Shown one piece after another: positions 53,426 to 63,704 of a DNA stretch of 64,000 bases (position 1 is its first letter; every line of letters begins with the position of its first letter). Under the pieces are notes generated by a model that saw only the letters and a program-made list of their open reading frames with translations, was not told where the DNA came from and ran no database searches. Source of the stretch: Hippopus hippopus (Eukaryota; Mollusca; Bivalvia; Cardiida; Cardiidae); contig OX328104.1 in the NCBI GenBank assembly GCA_946811185.2, forward strand, positions 12,535,918 through 12,599,917, read 5' to 3'. The translations under genes and the position numbers were made by a program.

Positions 53426-53676
53426 TAAGCCATGCTTTGTGAAAAGGGGGCTTAATGCATTTGCAAAAAAGTATTGACCCGCATTCCGCGCAGGCTGACC
53501 TAGGTCAAAACTTTTTGATTTTGCTTTTCTTCTTGTCCAAGGACCATTCTACCGTATGATACAGCCGGTTGTTAGACAAACTGGATTTTATCGATCTACA
53601 AATCTGTGATGACTTGCGTGGCATAATGCATCACGGCATAGATGCATTAAGTTCCCTTCTGTCAGAGCACGGCTCA
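53426..53676 (+). mobile_element. MITE-C, half core lost
   Basis: TTAAGCCATGCTTTGTGAAA, TTAATGCATTTGCA, core reduced to GCATTCCGCGCAGGCTGACC, GTCAGAGCACGGCTCA end. Confidence 0.8.
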
Positions 53677-53724
53677 TTTGGACTTTTATATTTAGCTGGA
53701 GTTTTATGGATATTATTTAGCAAT

Positions 53725-53954
53725 TTAACCGTTTACCACACAATGACGCCTTTTAACGCCCCTGAAGAAGAGGCCTTTTGAAAACATTGTGGGAAAAGGA
53801 GAAAATGCTGGTAACCAGCATTTTCTCCTTTTCCCACAAAGTTTTCTACCCTATCAATGAAAAGTTGCGTCATTTGAGCCACTATGAAATTGTCGTCTGC
53901 AAATGCTTTCAATTTGGATAGGTCTTAAATTTTGCCGTGTGGTAAAGGGTTAAG
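53725..53954 (-). mobile_element. MITE-A, near-consensus
   Basis: TTAACCGTTTACCACACAAT to TGCCGTGTGGTAAAGGGTTAA (pieces: CCGTGTGGTAAAGGGTTAA). A perfect core at about 53780-53840; matching 13-base termini CCGTTTACCACAC/GTGTGGTAAAGGG next to TTAA. Confidence 0.9.
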
Positions 53955-54079
53955 GAAATACTGTATATGGTTATAAGCCATCTAAACAGTAATATTTTTC
54001 CGGCGAAGTGGACCCTAAAAAGACCACATTTTTTGTTTCCAAAATAAACTGGAAATCTATATTTTTATGAATTTGGCTG

Positions 54080-54325
54080 TTTAGCCTTACCTGGGTGGCT
54101 AAGTGGATTTAAAGGTGTTCCATTCGAAACCTTAAGGCCCCGAATCCTATCCTTATTCGAAGCACAAGGGTTTTCGTGGGTGTGTCCTTGTGCAAGACAC
54201 CTTACAGCCCTACTTTGTACCTGGCATTCGTGAAACACAGAACATACAGAAATAAACGAATCGTTGCCGTGATATGGCTGAAATAATGTTGAAAGCGGCG
54301 TAAAATACAATTAAATTATTCCCAA
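54080..54325 (+). mobile_element. SINE, diverged
   Basis: Head CTTACCTGGGTGGCTAAGTG, GTCCTTGTGCAAGACACC, GTGAAACACAGAACATAC, CGTGATATGGCTGAAATA and GTTGAAAGCGGCG; tail ATACAATTAAATTATT. The B box is mutated. Confidence 0.75.
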
Positions 54326-54334
54326 TTTAGCACT

Positions 54335-54563
54335 TTAACTCTACCAAATGAAAAAAATTTAGATCTGTCCAAATCAGTAGGATTAATTTTGCTGATGACA
54401 AATTGAATGTGGCTGAGGTGATTGAATTGTCGTTGAATGGCTATTAAACATCGTGGGAAAAGGAGAAAATGCTGGTTATCAGCATTTTTTGTCTTTTACC
54501 ATAATGTTTTCAATTAACTTTTTCAGAAGGCTTGGTAAAACTCGGCATTGTGTGGTGAAGGTT
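54335..54563 (+). mobile_element. MITE-A, diverged
   Basis: TTAACTCTACCAAATGAAAA, GATGACAAATTGAATGTGGC, core AATGCTGGTTATCAGCATTT, GGCATTGTGTGGTGAAGG. It sits directly beyond the SINE tail. Confidence 0.8.
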
Positions 54564-55054
54564 TCAGATTGAATGGTATCGTATACTCCCTGGTATTTTG
54601 TATCTGATTTAGAAATTAGAGAAGAGGGGTTTACTTGCGTTGGTGTTACATTGGTGTCACTGTGGTATCCCTTTTATTCATGTCCTGCCTGGGTTTTACC
54701 AGCCCTTGGCTGGGGCACGATGGTGCCTTGACGAGATGAAAGAGTTTGGCAACACGTGGAATGAAACATGTTTAAATTTCACGGCAAATTTCGTCTAACT
54801 TTTGTTCAGTAATTAATTAGCGCTCTTTGGAGAGATATTGGCTAATTAGTAAATTTCATTGGGAATATGATAAAAGCTTTTTTGCATGTAGCAAAGTATT
54901 CGGACATTACGTGTTACTAACCTAAAACCCTGCATCGTTATTTTGAATCACTCTCCACTCTTTAATCGCCATAGACATAAATTACTCGGTTTCTTTTGAC
55001 GGCTGCAAATACAATCCCCTGAAACTCAGAAAGATTACCTTGTCTTTTAGAACT
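54564..55054. other. SINE scrap and unique sequence
   Basis: GTGTCACTGTGGTATCCC and GGGTTTTACCAGCCCTTGGC at 54653-54712 look like a minus-strand SINE fragment; the rest is unassigned. Confidence 0.4.
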
Positions 55055-55170
55055 GACTAAACAATGGGTCGATATAGATGAAAAAAGATCAAACTACTCG
55101 TTCTGTGCAGTCTGGTCTTGATCCATGCCGTCTGCAAAAGATCCGTTTTCGCCTATGGTGCTGAAAGGCT
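55055..55170 (-). mobile_element. MITE-B, decayed
   Basis: ATGGGTCGATATAGATGAAA, ACTCGTTCTGTGCAGTCTGG, CTTGATCCATGCCGTCTGCA. Confidence 0.65.
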
Positions 55171-55228
55171 CAAGAAGGAGTTGTATTTCCTTCATACTCC
55201 ACGGTAAAACAATCTTTGCACATTATTT

Positions 55229-55508
55229 GTTCGTTTGATTGTACAGTTCTTTAACCCTTTACCACACAACAAATTTTAGACCTGTCCGAATTGAAAGCAT
55301 TTGCAGATGACAGTTTCAATGTGGATCATATGAAATTATTCTTCTTTGATAGGGTAGAAAACATTGTGGGAAAAGGAGAAAATGCTGGTTACCAGCATTT
55401 TCTCCTTTTCCCACAATGTTTTCAAAAGCCTTATTTATCAGGGGTGTTAAAAGTCGTCATTGTGTGGTAAAGGGTTAACGTCGTTTTCAACATAGTTTCA
55501 AACGATAA
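55229..55508 (-). mobile_element. SINE tail split by MITE-A
   Basis: TTCGTTTGATTGTACAGTTC (55229-55250) and, after the MITE, TTAACGTCGTTTTCAACATA (55475 on) together form the SINE 3' core GTTTAACGCCGTTTTCAAC. Beyond 55508 the SINE dissolves into GA repeats. Confidence 0.75.
55251..55478 (+). mobile_element. MITE-A, near-consensus, inside SINE
   Basis: TTAACCCTTTACCACACAAC to TTGTGTGGTAAAGGGTTAA, perfect core at about 55365-55420. The exact TTAA on each side collapses to a single TTAA present in the SINE. Confidence 0.95.
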
Positions 55509-55622
55509 AGAGAGAGAGAGAGAGACAGAGACAGAGAGAGGAAGGAGGAGAGAGAGAGACAGACAGACAGACAGAGGGACAGAGACATAGAGAAAGAGAG
55601 AGGAAGGAGGAGAGAGAGAGAT
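55509..55622 (+). repeat. GA/CAGA microsatellite
   Basis: GAGAGA, ACAGACAG and GGAAGGAGGAGAGAG patterns; the block AGAGAGGAAGGAGGAGAGAG occurs twice (55534, 55597). Confidence 0.95.
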
Positions 55623-55703
55623 GTGTTTGGTACCTTAACCATGGTACATGTATTCGTAAAAAAAGTTTCTACTAATTATGTCGATATGACAATGTAGATA
55701 TGT

Positions 55704-55974
55704 ATGAGTCATGCTCTGTGAAAAGGGAGCTAAATGCATCTGCAAAAAGTATCGATTCATGCCAGCCGGCGCAATCCGCGCAGGCTGACATTGGTCGAAA
55801 CTTATTGCTACATGTGAATTCTACGCATGTCCAAGGACCTTTCTTCCTCCATCGCCGTCAATTGTCAGACAAAATGGATTTTATGGATCTATGATTATAA
55901 TAATGACTCGCCTAGTATTATTGCATCACGGATACGAGTATGCATTCACCCCCATTTCGCCAGAACGCAGGTCC
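55704..55974 (+). mobile_element. MITE-C, diverged
   Basis: TGAGTCATGCTCTGTGAAAA, core GCCAGCCGGCGCAATCCGCG, GATTATAATAATGACTCGCC, and a worn GCCAGAACGCAGGTCC end. Confidence 0.8.
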
Positions 55975-56014
55975 TATGTACAAATAAAAAAAAAAGATTC
56001 TGATTCCGTGAATA

Positions 56015-56110
56015 AAAGATCGGACGATAAATGAAGATCCAGGATCAGGCCACAGGTTCTAAGAACTATGATCTGATCTTGGTCTGCTCTTTCTACAGAT
56101 GCACGTAACG
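56015..56110 (-). mobile_element. MITE-B, decayed
   Basis: ATCGGACGATAAATGAAGAT, CCAGGATCAGGCCACAGG, TGATCTGATCTTGGTCTGCT. Confidence 0.55.
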
Positions 56111-56251
56111 TTGGCTTCAACATGCCAAAGGGTTCGTTTACGAGGTTCAGTGCTTAGAAAACGATAAAATCGCCACCGAAACTAAAACAGACGAGAAAAA
56201 AACGTATTTACAGAAGAAAAGTTCGTTTTGGGTCATTTCCATTTCTACTGC

Positions 56252-56464
56252 CTCTTTACCACGTAATTTTGACTTGTCCATATAAACAGGATGTGCAGAC
56301 GTCAAATACAATACGGCCCAGGTGATGAATTCATTATTGAACGGATAGAAAACGTTGTGGGAAAAGGAGAAAATGCTGATTTCCAGCATTTTCTTCTTTT
56401 CCCACAGTGTCTTCAAAGCCCTCAGAATCGCAAATACACAGAATTGTTTGGAATAAAGATTAAT
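56252..56464 (+). mobile_element. MITE-A
   Basis: CTCTTTACCACGTAATTTTG, GTGCAGACGTCAAATACAAT, core AATGCTGATTTCCAGCATTT, ending GTTTGGAATAAAGATTAA. Confidence 0.8.
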
Positions 56465-56544
56465 TGATTAGACCTGTCAAGCTAATGTAATGAAATTTAT
56501 GCTAATAATCGCTCGCTCCAACAGATAAGACCTCGTACCGTATC

Positions 56545-56775
56545 TTAACTCTTTACCACGCCGCAAAATATGGGACCAGTCCAAATTGAAAGAACTTGCA
56601 GACGATAAAGTAAAAGTTACTCAAAAACTGAATTTTGTTTTTTTTTAAAGGGTGGAAAATATTGTAGGAACAGGAGAAAATGCTGGTTGTCAGCATTTTC
56701 TGCTTTTTCCACAATGTTTTCAAAAGCCCTCTTCCTCAAGGTAGTTAGAAACTCTAGCTTGTGTGGTAAAGGGTC
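56545..56775 (+). mobile_element. MITE-A
   Basis: TTAACTCTTTACCACGCCGC, ACTTGCAGACGATAAAGTAA, core AATGCTGGTTGTCAGCATTT, CTTGTGTGGTAAAGGGTCAA. Confidence 0.85.
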
Positions 56776-57002
56776 AAATCACAATTTTACAAATGAGTTT
56801 TTTGAAAAGTTATAAATTGCCGACCACATCTGCCGATAATTGTTTGTTTTTTTTTCCTTGCATGCTGATATCAAGTCTACATCTTTACAGATACTCGTTT
56901 ATGCAGCTTGCGACCAAGAAAAAATAAAAAAGGGGACAATCTTCTAAAATACTGAACGTTGATTAAGTGAAACTGTTTCATTGTCCAAACTGAAGCATCT
57001 GC

Positions 57003-57445
57003 TTGAAAGATTGAATGGTGTTTTACGCCGCTTTAACTGTTTACCAACCGACAAAATTTTGGACTAGTCCAAATTCAAAGCATTTGCAGACGATAATTTA
57101 AACGTGGCTCAAATAACAGAGTTTGTTTTTAATGGGGTAGAAACCATAGTGGTTACCAGCATTTTCTCCTTTTTCCACTATGTTTTCAAAAGCCTTCTTT
57201 GTTAGGGTCGTTGAAATTAGGGACTGTGTGGGAAAGAGTTAAACATTTTTACAGCTTTTTTCCTCAGAGACAGCTTTCTCATTTATTTAAGTCCTGGGTT
57301 TTACCAATTTCAGACTCGGGCTCTGAAATGTTCTGCTTGAGGACACTCTCACGGAAAACTCAGCGCTTCGAGTGAGGATCGAACTCGGGAATTGCAGGTT
57401 TCGAATCCTACACCTTCACCAGTATGTCAAGCTGGACCCCGACAG
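57003..57445 (-). mobile_element. SINE split by MITE-A
   Basis: ATTGAATGGTGTTTTACGCC (57010 on) before the MITE; AACATTTTTACAGCTTTTTT, CAATTTCAGACTCGGGCTCT and a minus-strand head (GTGAGGATCGAACTCGGG, CTTCACCAGTATGTCAAGC) after it. Confidence 0.75.
57033..57242 (+). mobile_element. MITE-A inside a SINE
   Basis: TTAACTGTTTACCAACCGAC to GTGTGGGAAAGAGTTAA. The left half of the core is deleted (CATAGTGGTTACCAGCATTT). TTAA at both junctions. Confidence 0.85.
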
Positions 57446-57637
57446 CATTTGCAGAAGCCTAACTAAAAGTGGCTCAAATAATTTGATTTTTCAGTGATAT
57501 GGTAGCAAAAATGACGAGTGTGTGAAAATGAGAAAAAAACACTGGTTTCCAGTAATTTCCCCTTCTCTCACAATGTTTTTACCTGGCCTTTTCATCAGGG
57601 GTCGTTAAAATATAGGGTTGTTAAGGTAAAAGCTTTT
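57441..57637 (+). mobile_element. MITE-A, 5' end lost
   Basis: CAGCATTTGCAGAAGCCTAA, AGTGATATGGTAGCAAAAAT, core ACTGGTTTCCAGTAATTT, AGGGTTGTTAAGGTAAAAG. Confidence 0.7.
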
Positions 57638-57647
57638 TCCATCAGTA

Positions 57648-57720
57648 CAAGCGAAAACATTGTTGTGAAAAGGAGAAGTTGATTTCTTTTTCCGAAAGTG
57701 TCTTTTTCAAAAGCTTTTTC
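57648..57720 (+). mobile_element. MITE-A scrap
   Basis: GCGAAAACATTGTTGTGAAA, AGGAGAAGTTGATTTC and TTTTTCAAAAGCTTTTTC; the centre is deleted. Confidence 0.55.
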
Positions 57721-57734
57721 AGTAGTAACAAAAA

Positions 57735-58205
57735 CACAATAAAAAACAGCATCTTCGTCATCATCATCAGCAGCAGCATTAGCATCATCCTAATATTTCT
57801 GATTTCTCGTCGACATTTATTTATTGTTTAGCAAAGCTGTCAGATCATTTATATCCATAAACAAACTAAAAGGACACCGAGTTAGTTTTATGATTGCATG
57901 CATGGACTTCAGAAAATACTATTTGTTATTATTTTATAAACTTTTGACACATTCTATAACAATAGGAATTTTATTTGATTCCTCAATCTATAGTATATAC
58001 AATTACATTAAGTTTGTGTCAATAAAACGTCAAGTTCAAATTGTTACAAGAAATGAGTTTTATCTTACTTGTCCCTTATCCTTGAAAGAACCTTTTTTAT
58101 CGAAAAAACAGCGTAGTCGCTCTCGTCGCAGTGGGCGGTAGGAGTCTCAATTTTCGGACCGCGTAAATCTTGTTAAGATAAGAGAAGAACAATGCTAATA
58201 TTCCT
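57735..58205. other. unassigned; small trinucleotide run
   Basis: CATCATCATCAGCAGCAGCA at 57760-57785. The 105-codon frame at 57824-58141 has no recognisable domain; I do not call it. Confidence 0.4.
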
Positions 58206-58209
58206 ATAA

Positions 58210-58472
58210 TTGGCTTGCAACACGCGAAAAGGGGCATTCAGACAATTGCGTAAAGTGTCGTCTCGGATCAGTCTGCGCAGTCCGCGCAGGCTAATCCGAG
58301 ACGGCACTTCACGACTACATTAGATTTTGTGCTACAGTAGACTTGCGAAAAACAGAAAATTACATAAAAACGGAAAGTATCTTTTCGGATTAGCCTGCGT
58401 GGACTGCGCAGGCTCATCCGAGACGACACTACGCAAATATCCGAATGCCCCTTTTCGCTTGTTGCAGACCAT
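58210..58472. mobile_element. MITE-D, full length
   Basis: TGGCTTGCAACACGCGAAAA to TCGCTTGTTGCAGACCA. The spacer GCTACAGTAGACTTGCGAAA is preserved. Both palindromes have lost one or two pairs. Confidence 0.9.
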
Positions 58473-58479
58473 ATTTAAC

Positions 58480-58877
58480 CCTCATACATGATGGTTGTCA
58501 ATATTGTCCAGCACTCAGACATCATAGTCACCAAGATGGTGAGTCAGAATTGGCAACAACATTATTGTTGACTAGTTACATACGGAAACGAAACAAACGT
58601 AAAAGAAGCAATTATTACAACATTTTGAATAAAATTTTATTTCATTTCGTGCCTTTCGGTATCTTATCGGGAAAAATAAGGTTTGATAATTCATGGTTAC
58701 GACCAGTGAAATTAACCGATTTCAGAGAAACCATTACGGAACTACATAGATTCTTTCACCATGTTTATAATTTCGCCCTTTCAAACGCATCAGATCTATT
58801 TCAGACAGTGATTAAATCCAATACTCGGATTATCAAAATTAAATCCAGTTACCGATTTTCGATCTTTCACCGAAAAA
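58480..58877 (+). other. open reading frame of unknown status
   Basis: Part of the longest open frame in the window (177 codons, 58445-58978). The start lies in MITE-D and the end in a TIR element, leaving about 130 codons of non-repeat sequence. It is basic (RKRNKRKRS near residue 47), with no domain, membrane segment or signal peptide that I recognise. In AT-rich DNA a frame this long can occur by chance; an exon is possible but unsupported. Confidence 0.2.
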
Positions 58878-59242
58878 AACAGGGCCTGGTTTCACGAAAA
58901 AACTTTCTTATTTTGCTCAAGTATACTGCCGGAGCCCATTTTCGACTTAAGTTGATACTTCAGATCCACTTTACTTAAGTTAATAGACTTGAGAAACATT
59001 CTAAAATCCTAAGTTAACATAACATTTCACACTCAACCCAGCACAATAACTGACTTAAGCCCATATTTTTGCTGAAGCGAGTCTGAAACGTTGTGTCAAC
59101 ATAGGATTTGAAAATATATCTTAGGGTTTTTAATGTTGTTGAAATGGGTCTGAATTGATGAACTCAACTTAAGTCTGAAAATCAGTCTCTTAGCATACTT
59201 GAGCAAAATAAGAGACTTAAGTTTTTCCGTGAAACCGTACCC
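58878..59242. mobile_element. TIR element with GGTTTCACG ends
   Basis: About 365 bp. The ends are inverted over about 50 bases: GGGCCTGGTTTCACGAAAAA and, on the other strand, GGGTACGGTTTCACGGAAAA, both continuing CTTATTTTGCTCAAGTAT. The interior repeats ACTTAAGTTNATA-like motifs and has no ORF. Superfamily undetermined. Confidence 0.85.
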
Positions 59243-59335
59243 AGATATCCTCTATTTAAGCCATAATTGTGGGCTATAGGAAGGAGGCAAGTTAACACTT
59301 CTCCTGCTTCTTAACTAAAATGAAATGATGATGTG

Positions 59336-59405
59336 CACAGTCTGATCTTGATCTACACTGTCCGCAAAAGGTCATTGATTCGCGCTTAGCAGCCCAAGTG
59401 TTCAA
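59336..59405 (-). mobile_element. MITE-B right half
   Basis: GTGCACAGTCTGATCTTGAT, CTACACTGTCCGCAAAAGG, ATTCGCGCTTAGCAGCCC. Confidence 0.75.
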
Positions 59406-59671
59406 CACAGAAACCCTTCAAGATAAGCTATTTCACTCTAGATCAGATAAATTCATCGCGTTGTTACTGAGAATAATGAAATTCCGTCAAGATTCTATTA
59501 AATCTACATTCATTTTTTTTTTCCTCCCTTTTTTTCCGCACAGGAGGAACGATCTAACAAGAATTTTGATTATCTTTACAAACAATAGACAAGCAGTCCG
59601 GATTTTCATACACGTTGATGACAAGGCAATCTCAGTAGAGAAATTGATACTTCTCGCTGCCAACATGTACA

Positions 59672-59892
59672 TCTCTCTTTACAAAACGTTACAACTTTAA
59701 ACTTATCCAAATTGAAAGCATTTGCAGACCACAAATTCAACGTAGCTTCAGCATTTTATTTAAATAATAGGAGAAAACATTATGGGAAAAGGAGAAAATG
59801 CTGGTAACTAGCATTTTCTCCTTTTTCCACAATATTTTCGTAACCGTTTTTCTTCAATCCTGTTCAAACAACTGATCGTTTGATAAAGGGGT
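59672..59892 (+). mobile_element. MITE-A
   Basis: CTCTTTACAAAACGTTACAA, GCATTTGCAGACCACAAATT, core AATGCTGGTAACTAGCATTT, GATCGTTTGATAAAGGGG. Confidence 0.8.
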
Positions 59893-59959
59893 ATAGACTG
59901 AACTCTTTCAGGGCAAAATGTATAAACTCGACCTCTTTCCAAGTCTGGGAATTCCAAAC

Positions 59960-60035
59960 AAACGGGCAGTACAGATCAAGCAACAGCTCACTGTGCAGTC
60001 TGATATTGACTTGTGTTTTCCGCAAAGGCCCGAGT
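59960..60035 (-). mobile_element. MITE-B, decayed
   Basis: GGGCAGTACAGATCAAGCAA, CACTGTGCAGTCTGATATTG, GTGTTTTCCGCAAAGGC. Confidence 0.6.
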
Positions 60036-60061
60036 TTACGGCTTTGATGATGCTGAAAGAG

Positions 60062-60305
60062 TTATCCCTTTTCAAAATGACATCTTCTTCTGACGACCCT
60101 GGAAAAAAAGGGCTTTAAAAATACTCGTATTGTGGGGAAAAGAAGAAAATGCCAGTAACCAGTATTTTATCTTTTTTCCATGGTGTTTTTCTATTCCTGT
60201 CAAAGATAAATCTCGCCATTTTATCAAAACACATACTTTATTTAGTATTATAGTCTGCCAATGATGTAAATATAAGCAAGTATGAAATTTCGATCTTTCG
60301 TAAAG
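60062..60305 (-). mobile_element. MITE-A, diverged
   Basis: TTATCCCTTTTCAAAATGAC, CTGACGACCCTGGAAAAAAA, core AATGCCAGTAACCAGTATTT, TAGTCTGCCAATGATGTAAA, GATCTTTCGTAAAGAATG. Confidence 0.7.
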
Positions 60306-60842
60306 AATGAACGATACAAACAAAATAGTTCCTATGCGTAGGTTTATAAATAGGTTTGTTAACTAAATGTTTTCCTCTGAAATCGATTGGATGTGATTCG
60401 GCCGAAAATATTAAACAAGAAGCAAAGAAAACAATGGAATGCCTATCCTCGTATCGCAAACTTCTTTTAATTTACAGGAAAAGTAAACACGTTCAAAACT
60501 TTAGGAGCAGACGCTTTGAATGATTGTTACTTGAAGGTGTGTGCGTGTAGACTGAGTAGTGTGAGATAAGGCTGTACAAAACGTGTACTCTGATTATTAG
60601 TGGATTTATATTACGAATCCGCTATAACGGATCTGACAGGAACAAGTCATCGTATACACGCATGCGCTCTATACATTCTATTTTCAGTTTTAGTTAGTTC
60701 GTATGATACGCGACTGATACAAAACAATACTCTAATTCACAAAATAGTGAACTCGTAAATTGAGACTAGACTTGATTTTTTGACAACATAATCTATCTCG
60801 AAACGTACACATATAAAAATATTATTTTAAAGAGAAATTCAG
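60306..60842. other. no recognisable feature
   Basis: A faint MITE-B-like trace (GGCTGTACAAAACGTGTACTC region, as AAACGTGTACTCTGATTATT) at about 60570-60615; otherwise unassigned. Confidence 0.35.
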
Positions 60843-60852
60843 TTACGAAATC

Positions 60853-61077
60853 TTCACCGAATGACGAAATACTAGCCTTGTCAAAATTGAAAGCGTTTGT
60901 AGACGACCAATCCATTATGGGTCAAACGATAGTTTTTGCCTTTGAAAGGGTTTAAAACATTGTTGTAAAAAGAGGAAATGCTGGTAACCAGCATTTTCTC
61001 TTTTTTTTTAAACTATGTTTTCAAAAGACTTCCTTCCTAGAGCCGTTAAAACTCGAGCCTGTGTGACAAGAGACTAA
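60853..61077 (+). mobile_element. MITE-A
   Basis: CTTCACCGAATGACGAAATA, GCGTTTGTAGACGACCAATC, core AATGCTGGTAACCAGCATTT, TGTGTGACAAGAGACTAA. Confidence 0.8.
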
Positions 61078-61584
61078 ATACAATGTAGCGTACAAAGCCA
61101 AGGACGATAGCACCAAAAACAAAATGTAACAACAAATTTGCCGGAAATAGATATTTTTCATGGTAAAAATCTGTGAGTATAAATAATCACATTTGTTATC
61201 GAAAAACACATTAAATACGTACTGGTAGTTACCGCGGAATGATTTCGATAAAAGAAAATAGTCCCTCAAGGAAGCCGACTCGAAGGTTTTGTATACAGAC
61301 TTCATTCCAGTAAAGAGTTCTTTCCAAGGATAATAAATGTGGGCCAAAAATGATTGATTTCATTTCTCGGGCTTTTCAATATCGCTAACAAAATAGAGCG
61401 AGATCTCTTGTCGCCCTACTCAGACTATTTTTCCCGATTAAGTTACAAGTGTTACAAGGAAGATAGTATTAAAGAGGATGTCTTCATGTTGATTCAGGAG
61501 TGTAGATGTTCCCATTAGACTTCAGCGAAGCTGAATGCGCCGGCTTTTGACCTATTTCTTGGTACTGATACATTTAAATGAATG

Positions 61585-61843
61585 AATGTTCATCGTAAAG
61601 GAGGTTTGATGCATTTGCAAAAACTATCGACCCGTGCCAGCCTGCGCGGTCCGCGCAGGCTGACAGCGGTCGAAACTTTTTGCTAAATGTGAATTGTCTG
61701 CACGTGAAAGGACCATTCTATGTTTTAATTCAGTCGTTTGATAGACAAAATGGATGTTAAAGGATCCACAATTATATGATGACTTACTATGTATAATGCA
61801 TCATCGAGATGCATTAAACCGCCTTTTCCCAGTGCACCGGTCA
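61585..61843 (+). mobile_element. MITE-C
   Basis: TGTTCATCGTAAAGGAGGTT, core CCAGCCTGCGCGGTCCGCGC, GATGCATTAAACCGCCTTTT, CACCGGTCA end. Both outermost blocks are partly worn. Confidence 0.8.
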
Positions 61844-62206
61844 TGCATATACACACATTTTAATGCCACTGGCTTTAAGCTGTCATAATCTTCTAGTCGA
61901 AACAATGTTCAGCGGATAGAAAGGATAGTCCTATCGCAACAACTACAAGTACCACCGAAAAAAAAGTTTTGCCGAGCCGAGATACGCACTCACGAACTCT
62001 GGGTAGGAAGCACTGAGCGACATCATTGCTCGCAACAGGAAGTCTGATAGTGGATCTAAACTGTCTGTTATTGTTTCTTTATGTGTGATTTATAAAAGTT
62101 CTGGTTAAACCAGCACAGAATTTAGCAATAATTTTGGTTTTTTGTACTATTGATTGAAAACTTGCCCTTGAGTTGCCATGCAGTTTTTATTTTAACCCGT
62201 TAAAAC

Positions 62207-62435
62207 TTTAATCCTTTACCACACAGTCCCGAATTTTAACAATACTAAAGAAAAAGGCTTTTGAAACCATTGTGGGAAAAGGAGAAAATGCTGATAACCA
62301 GCATTTTCTCCTTTTCCCACAATGTTTTCTACCCTATGAAGACAGAAATCATCATTTGCATTACATTTAATGTTTATTCTGAAAATGCTTTCAATTTGGT
62401 CGAGTCCAAAATTTCGTCGTTTGGTAAAGAGTTAA
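62207..62435 (-). mobile_element. MITE-A
   Basis: AAACTTTAATCCTTTACCAC, core AATGCTGATAACCAGCATTT, TCTGAAAATGCTTTCAATTT, GTCGTTTGGTAAAGAGTTAA. Confidence 0.85.
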
Positions 62436-62614
62436 AAAGAAAAACTTCTTGAAAATCTGATAGTGTTTTATGTCTTTTTGAGGAGACATCCGCTTCTCTT
62501 TACTGCAAACGCATCTAAATAACCCTTTAACTGCTGAATAACTATAAAGAAAAAAAGTCAAGTCAAAAATATAGAAAAAAGAACAAAATGTGGTGATTTA
62601 AAAGATCTTTTCGC

Positions 62615-62735
62615 AGACAAATTTCACCGTAGCAAATAGTGTAGATCTAAGATCAGACTGTACGTTTTGTGCGGTCTAATCTTGATCTACACTGCCAGCA
62701 AAAGCACCTTTGGTCGAGCCGAGCAGTTTAGGGAT
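62615..62735 (-). mobile_element. MITE-B
   Basis: GCAAATAGTGTAGATCTAAG, TACGTTTTGTGCGGTCTAAT, CTTGATCTACACTGCCAGCA. Confidence 0.75.
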
Positions 62736-62833
62736 TTAGACTGCGAACAAACAACAGCAGCTCTAATGCCGTCAATGTGGACTCGGGCTAGCCTTTTGGA
62801 GCGTCTGATCTTCAGTGTTTAGTATTTTTCACT

Positions 62834-63199
62834 TTAATCTTTTACCACACAATCCCGAATGCTAACAATCCCTACGGAGAGGGCTTTTAAATCATTGTGA
62901 GAAAAGGAGAATATGCTGGTAAACAGCATTTTCTCTTTTTCTATCAAAATTTTCTACCTTTTCTATCACACATCTTACAACTTGGACCACATTTAATATA
63001 TCGTTTATAAATGAGCCGTGCTCTGGCAAAAGGGGGCTTAATGCATCTCCGTGATGCATGATGCCAAGCAAGTCATCACATGGTCATGGACCCATAAAGT
63101 CCATTTTGTGTAACAACCGACTGAATCATGCGGTAGACTGGTCCTTTGACATATATGGATTTGGACCAGTCTAAAATCTTGTAGTTTGGTAACGAGTGA
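62834..63199 (-). mobile_element. MITE-A interrupted by MITE-C piece
   Basis: Left piece to 63011 (TTAATCTTTTACCACACAAT, core ATGCTGGTAAACAGCATTT, GTTTATAAA). Right piece from about 63157 (GGATTTGGACCAGTCTAAAA, TAGTTTGGTAACGAGT). Confidence 0.75.
63012..63156 (-). mobile_element. MITE-C, one half only
   Basis: TGAGCCGTGCTCTGGCAAAA, GATGCATGATGCCAAGCAAG, CGGTAGACTGGTCCTTTGAC, then it returns to MITE-A. The other terminal repeat and core are deleted. Confidence 0.75.
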
Positions 63200-63304
63200 A
63201 CAGACAGAGAAATTAATTGATTAAAGATCAATGTGTTAGTCTAGAAGTTAACAGATAAAACTAGGAAAGGATCTGTGCATATGCACCCTCAACCTGCAAA
63301 GTAA

Positions 63305-63500
63305 CTTAAATGAAACTTTCAAGCCAACAGTAAAAATCCAGATGCTGCTGTATCAAAGTTTGTTTTTTTTTGGAAAAAAAATATCTCCTTATCGGACAGT
63401 GTAGATCCAAGATCAGACTGCACGTTCTGTGCAGTCTGATCTTGATCTACACTGTCCGCAAAACGGGTCCTTGAGTTGAATTCAGCAGCCTAAGTAATAA
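63305..63500 (-). mobile_element. MITE-B
   Basis: TGAAACTTTCAAGCCAACAG, ATCTCCTTATCGGACAGTG, a perfect core palindrome of about 60 bases (63397-63456), GGTCCTTGAGTTGAATTCAG. Confidence 0.85.
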
Positions 63501-63704
63501 AAGATGAAGCGATACACGTGTTCTCTTTAAAGATTTTAAGACATGCAAATACGCATTCAGTATTGAATAAGCCACAGCTTAATCGTGCTTCATTTATCGT
63601 TTAACGTGTTTAATGCTTGATCATCTTTTCTCAGCTTTTACGAAATTTAATTATCAAAGCCTTTCATACAGGTCTGTATTTTGATAAAACTGAATTATAC
63701 GTCT

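Noticed and set aside
60540..60620. Another MITE-B copy
   Set aside because: Only a short AACGTGTACTCTGAT-like trace; too weak to call.
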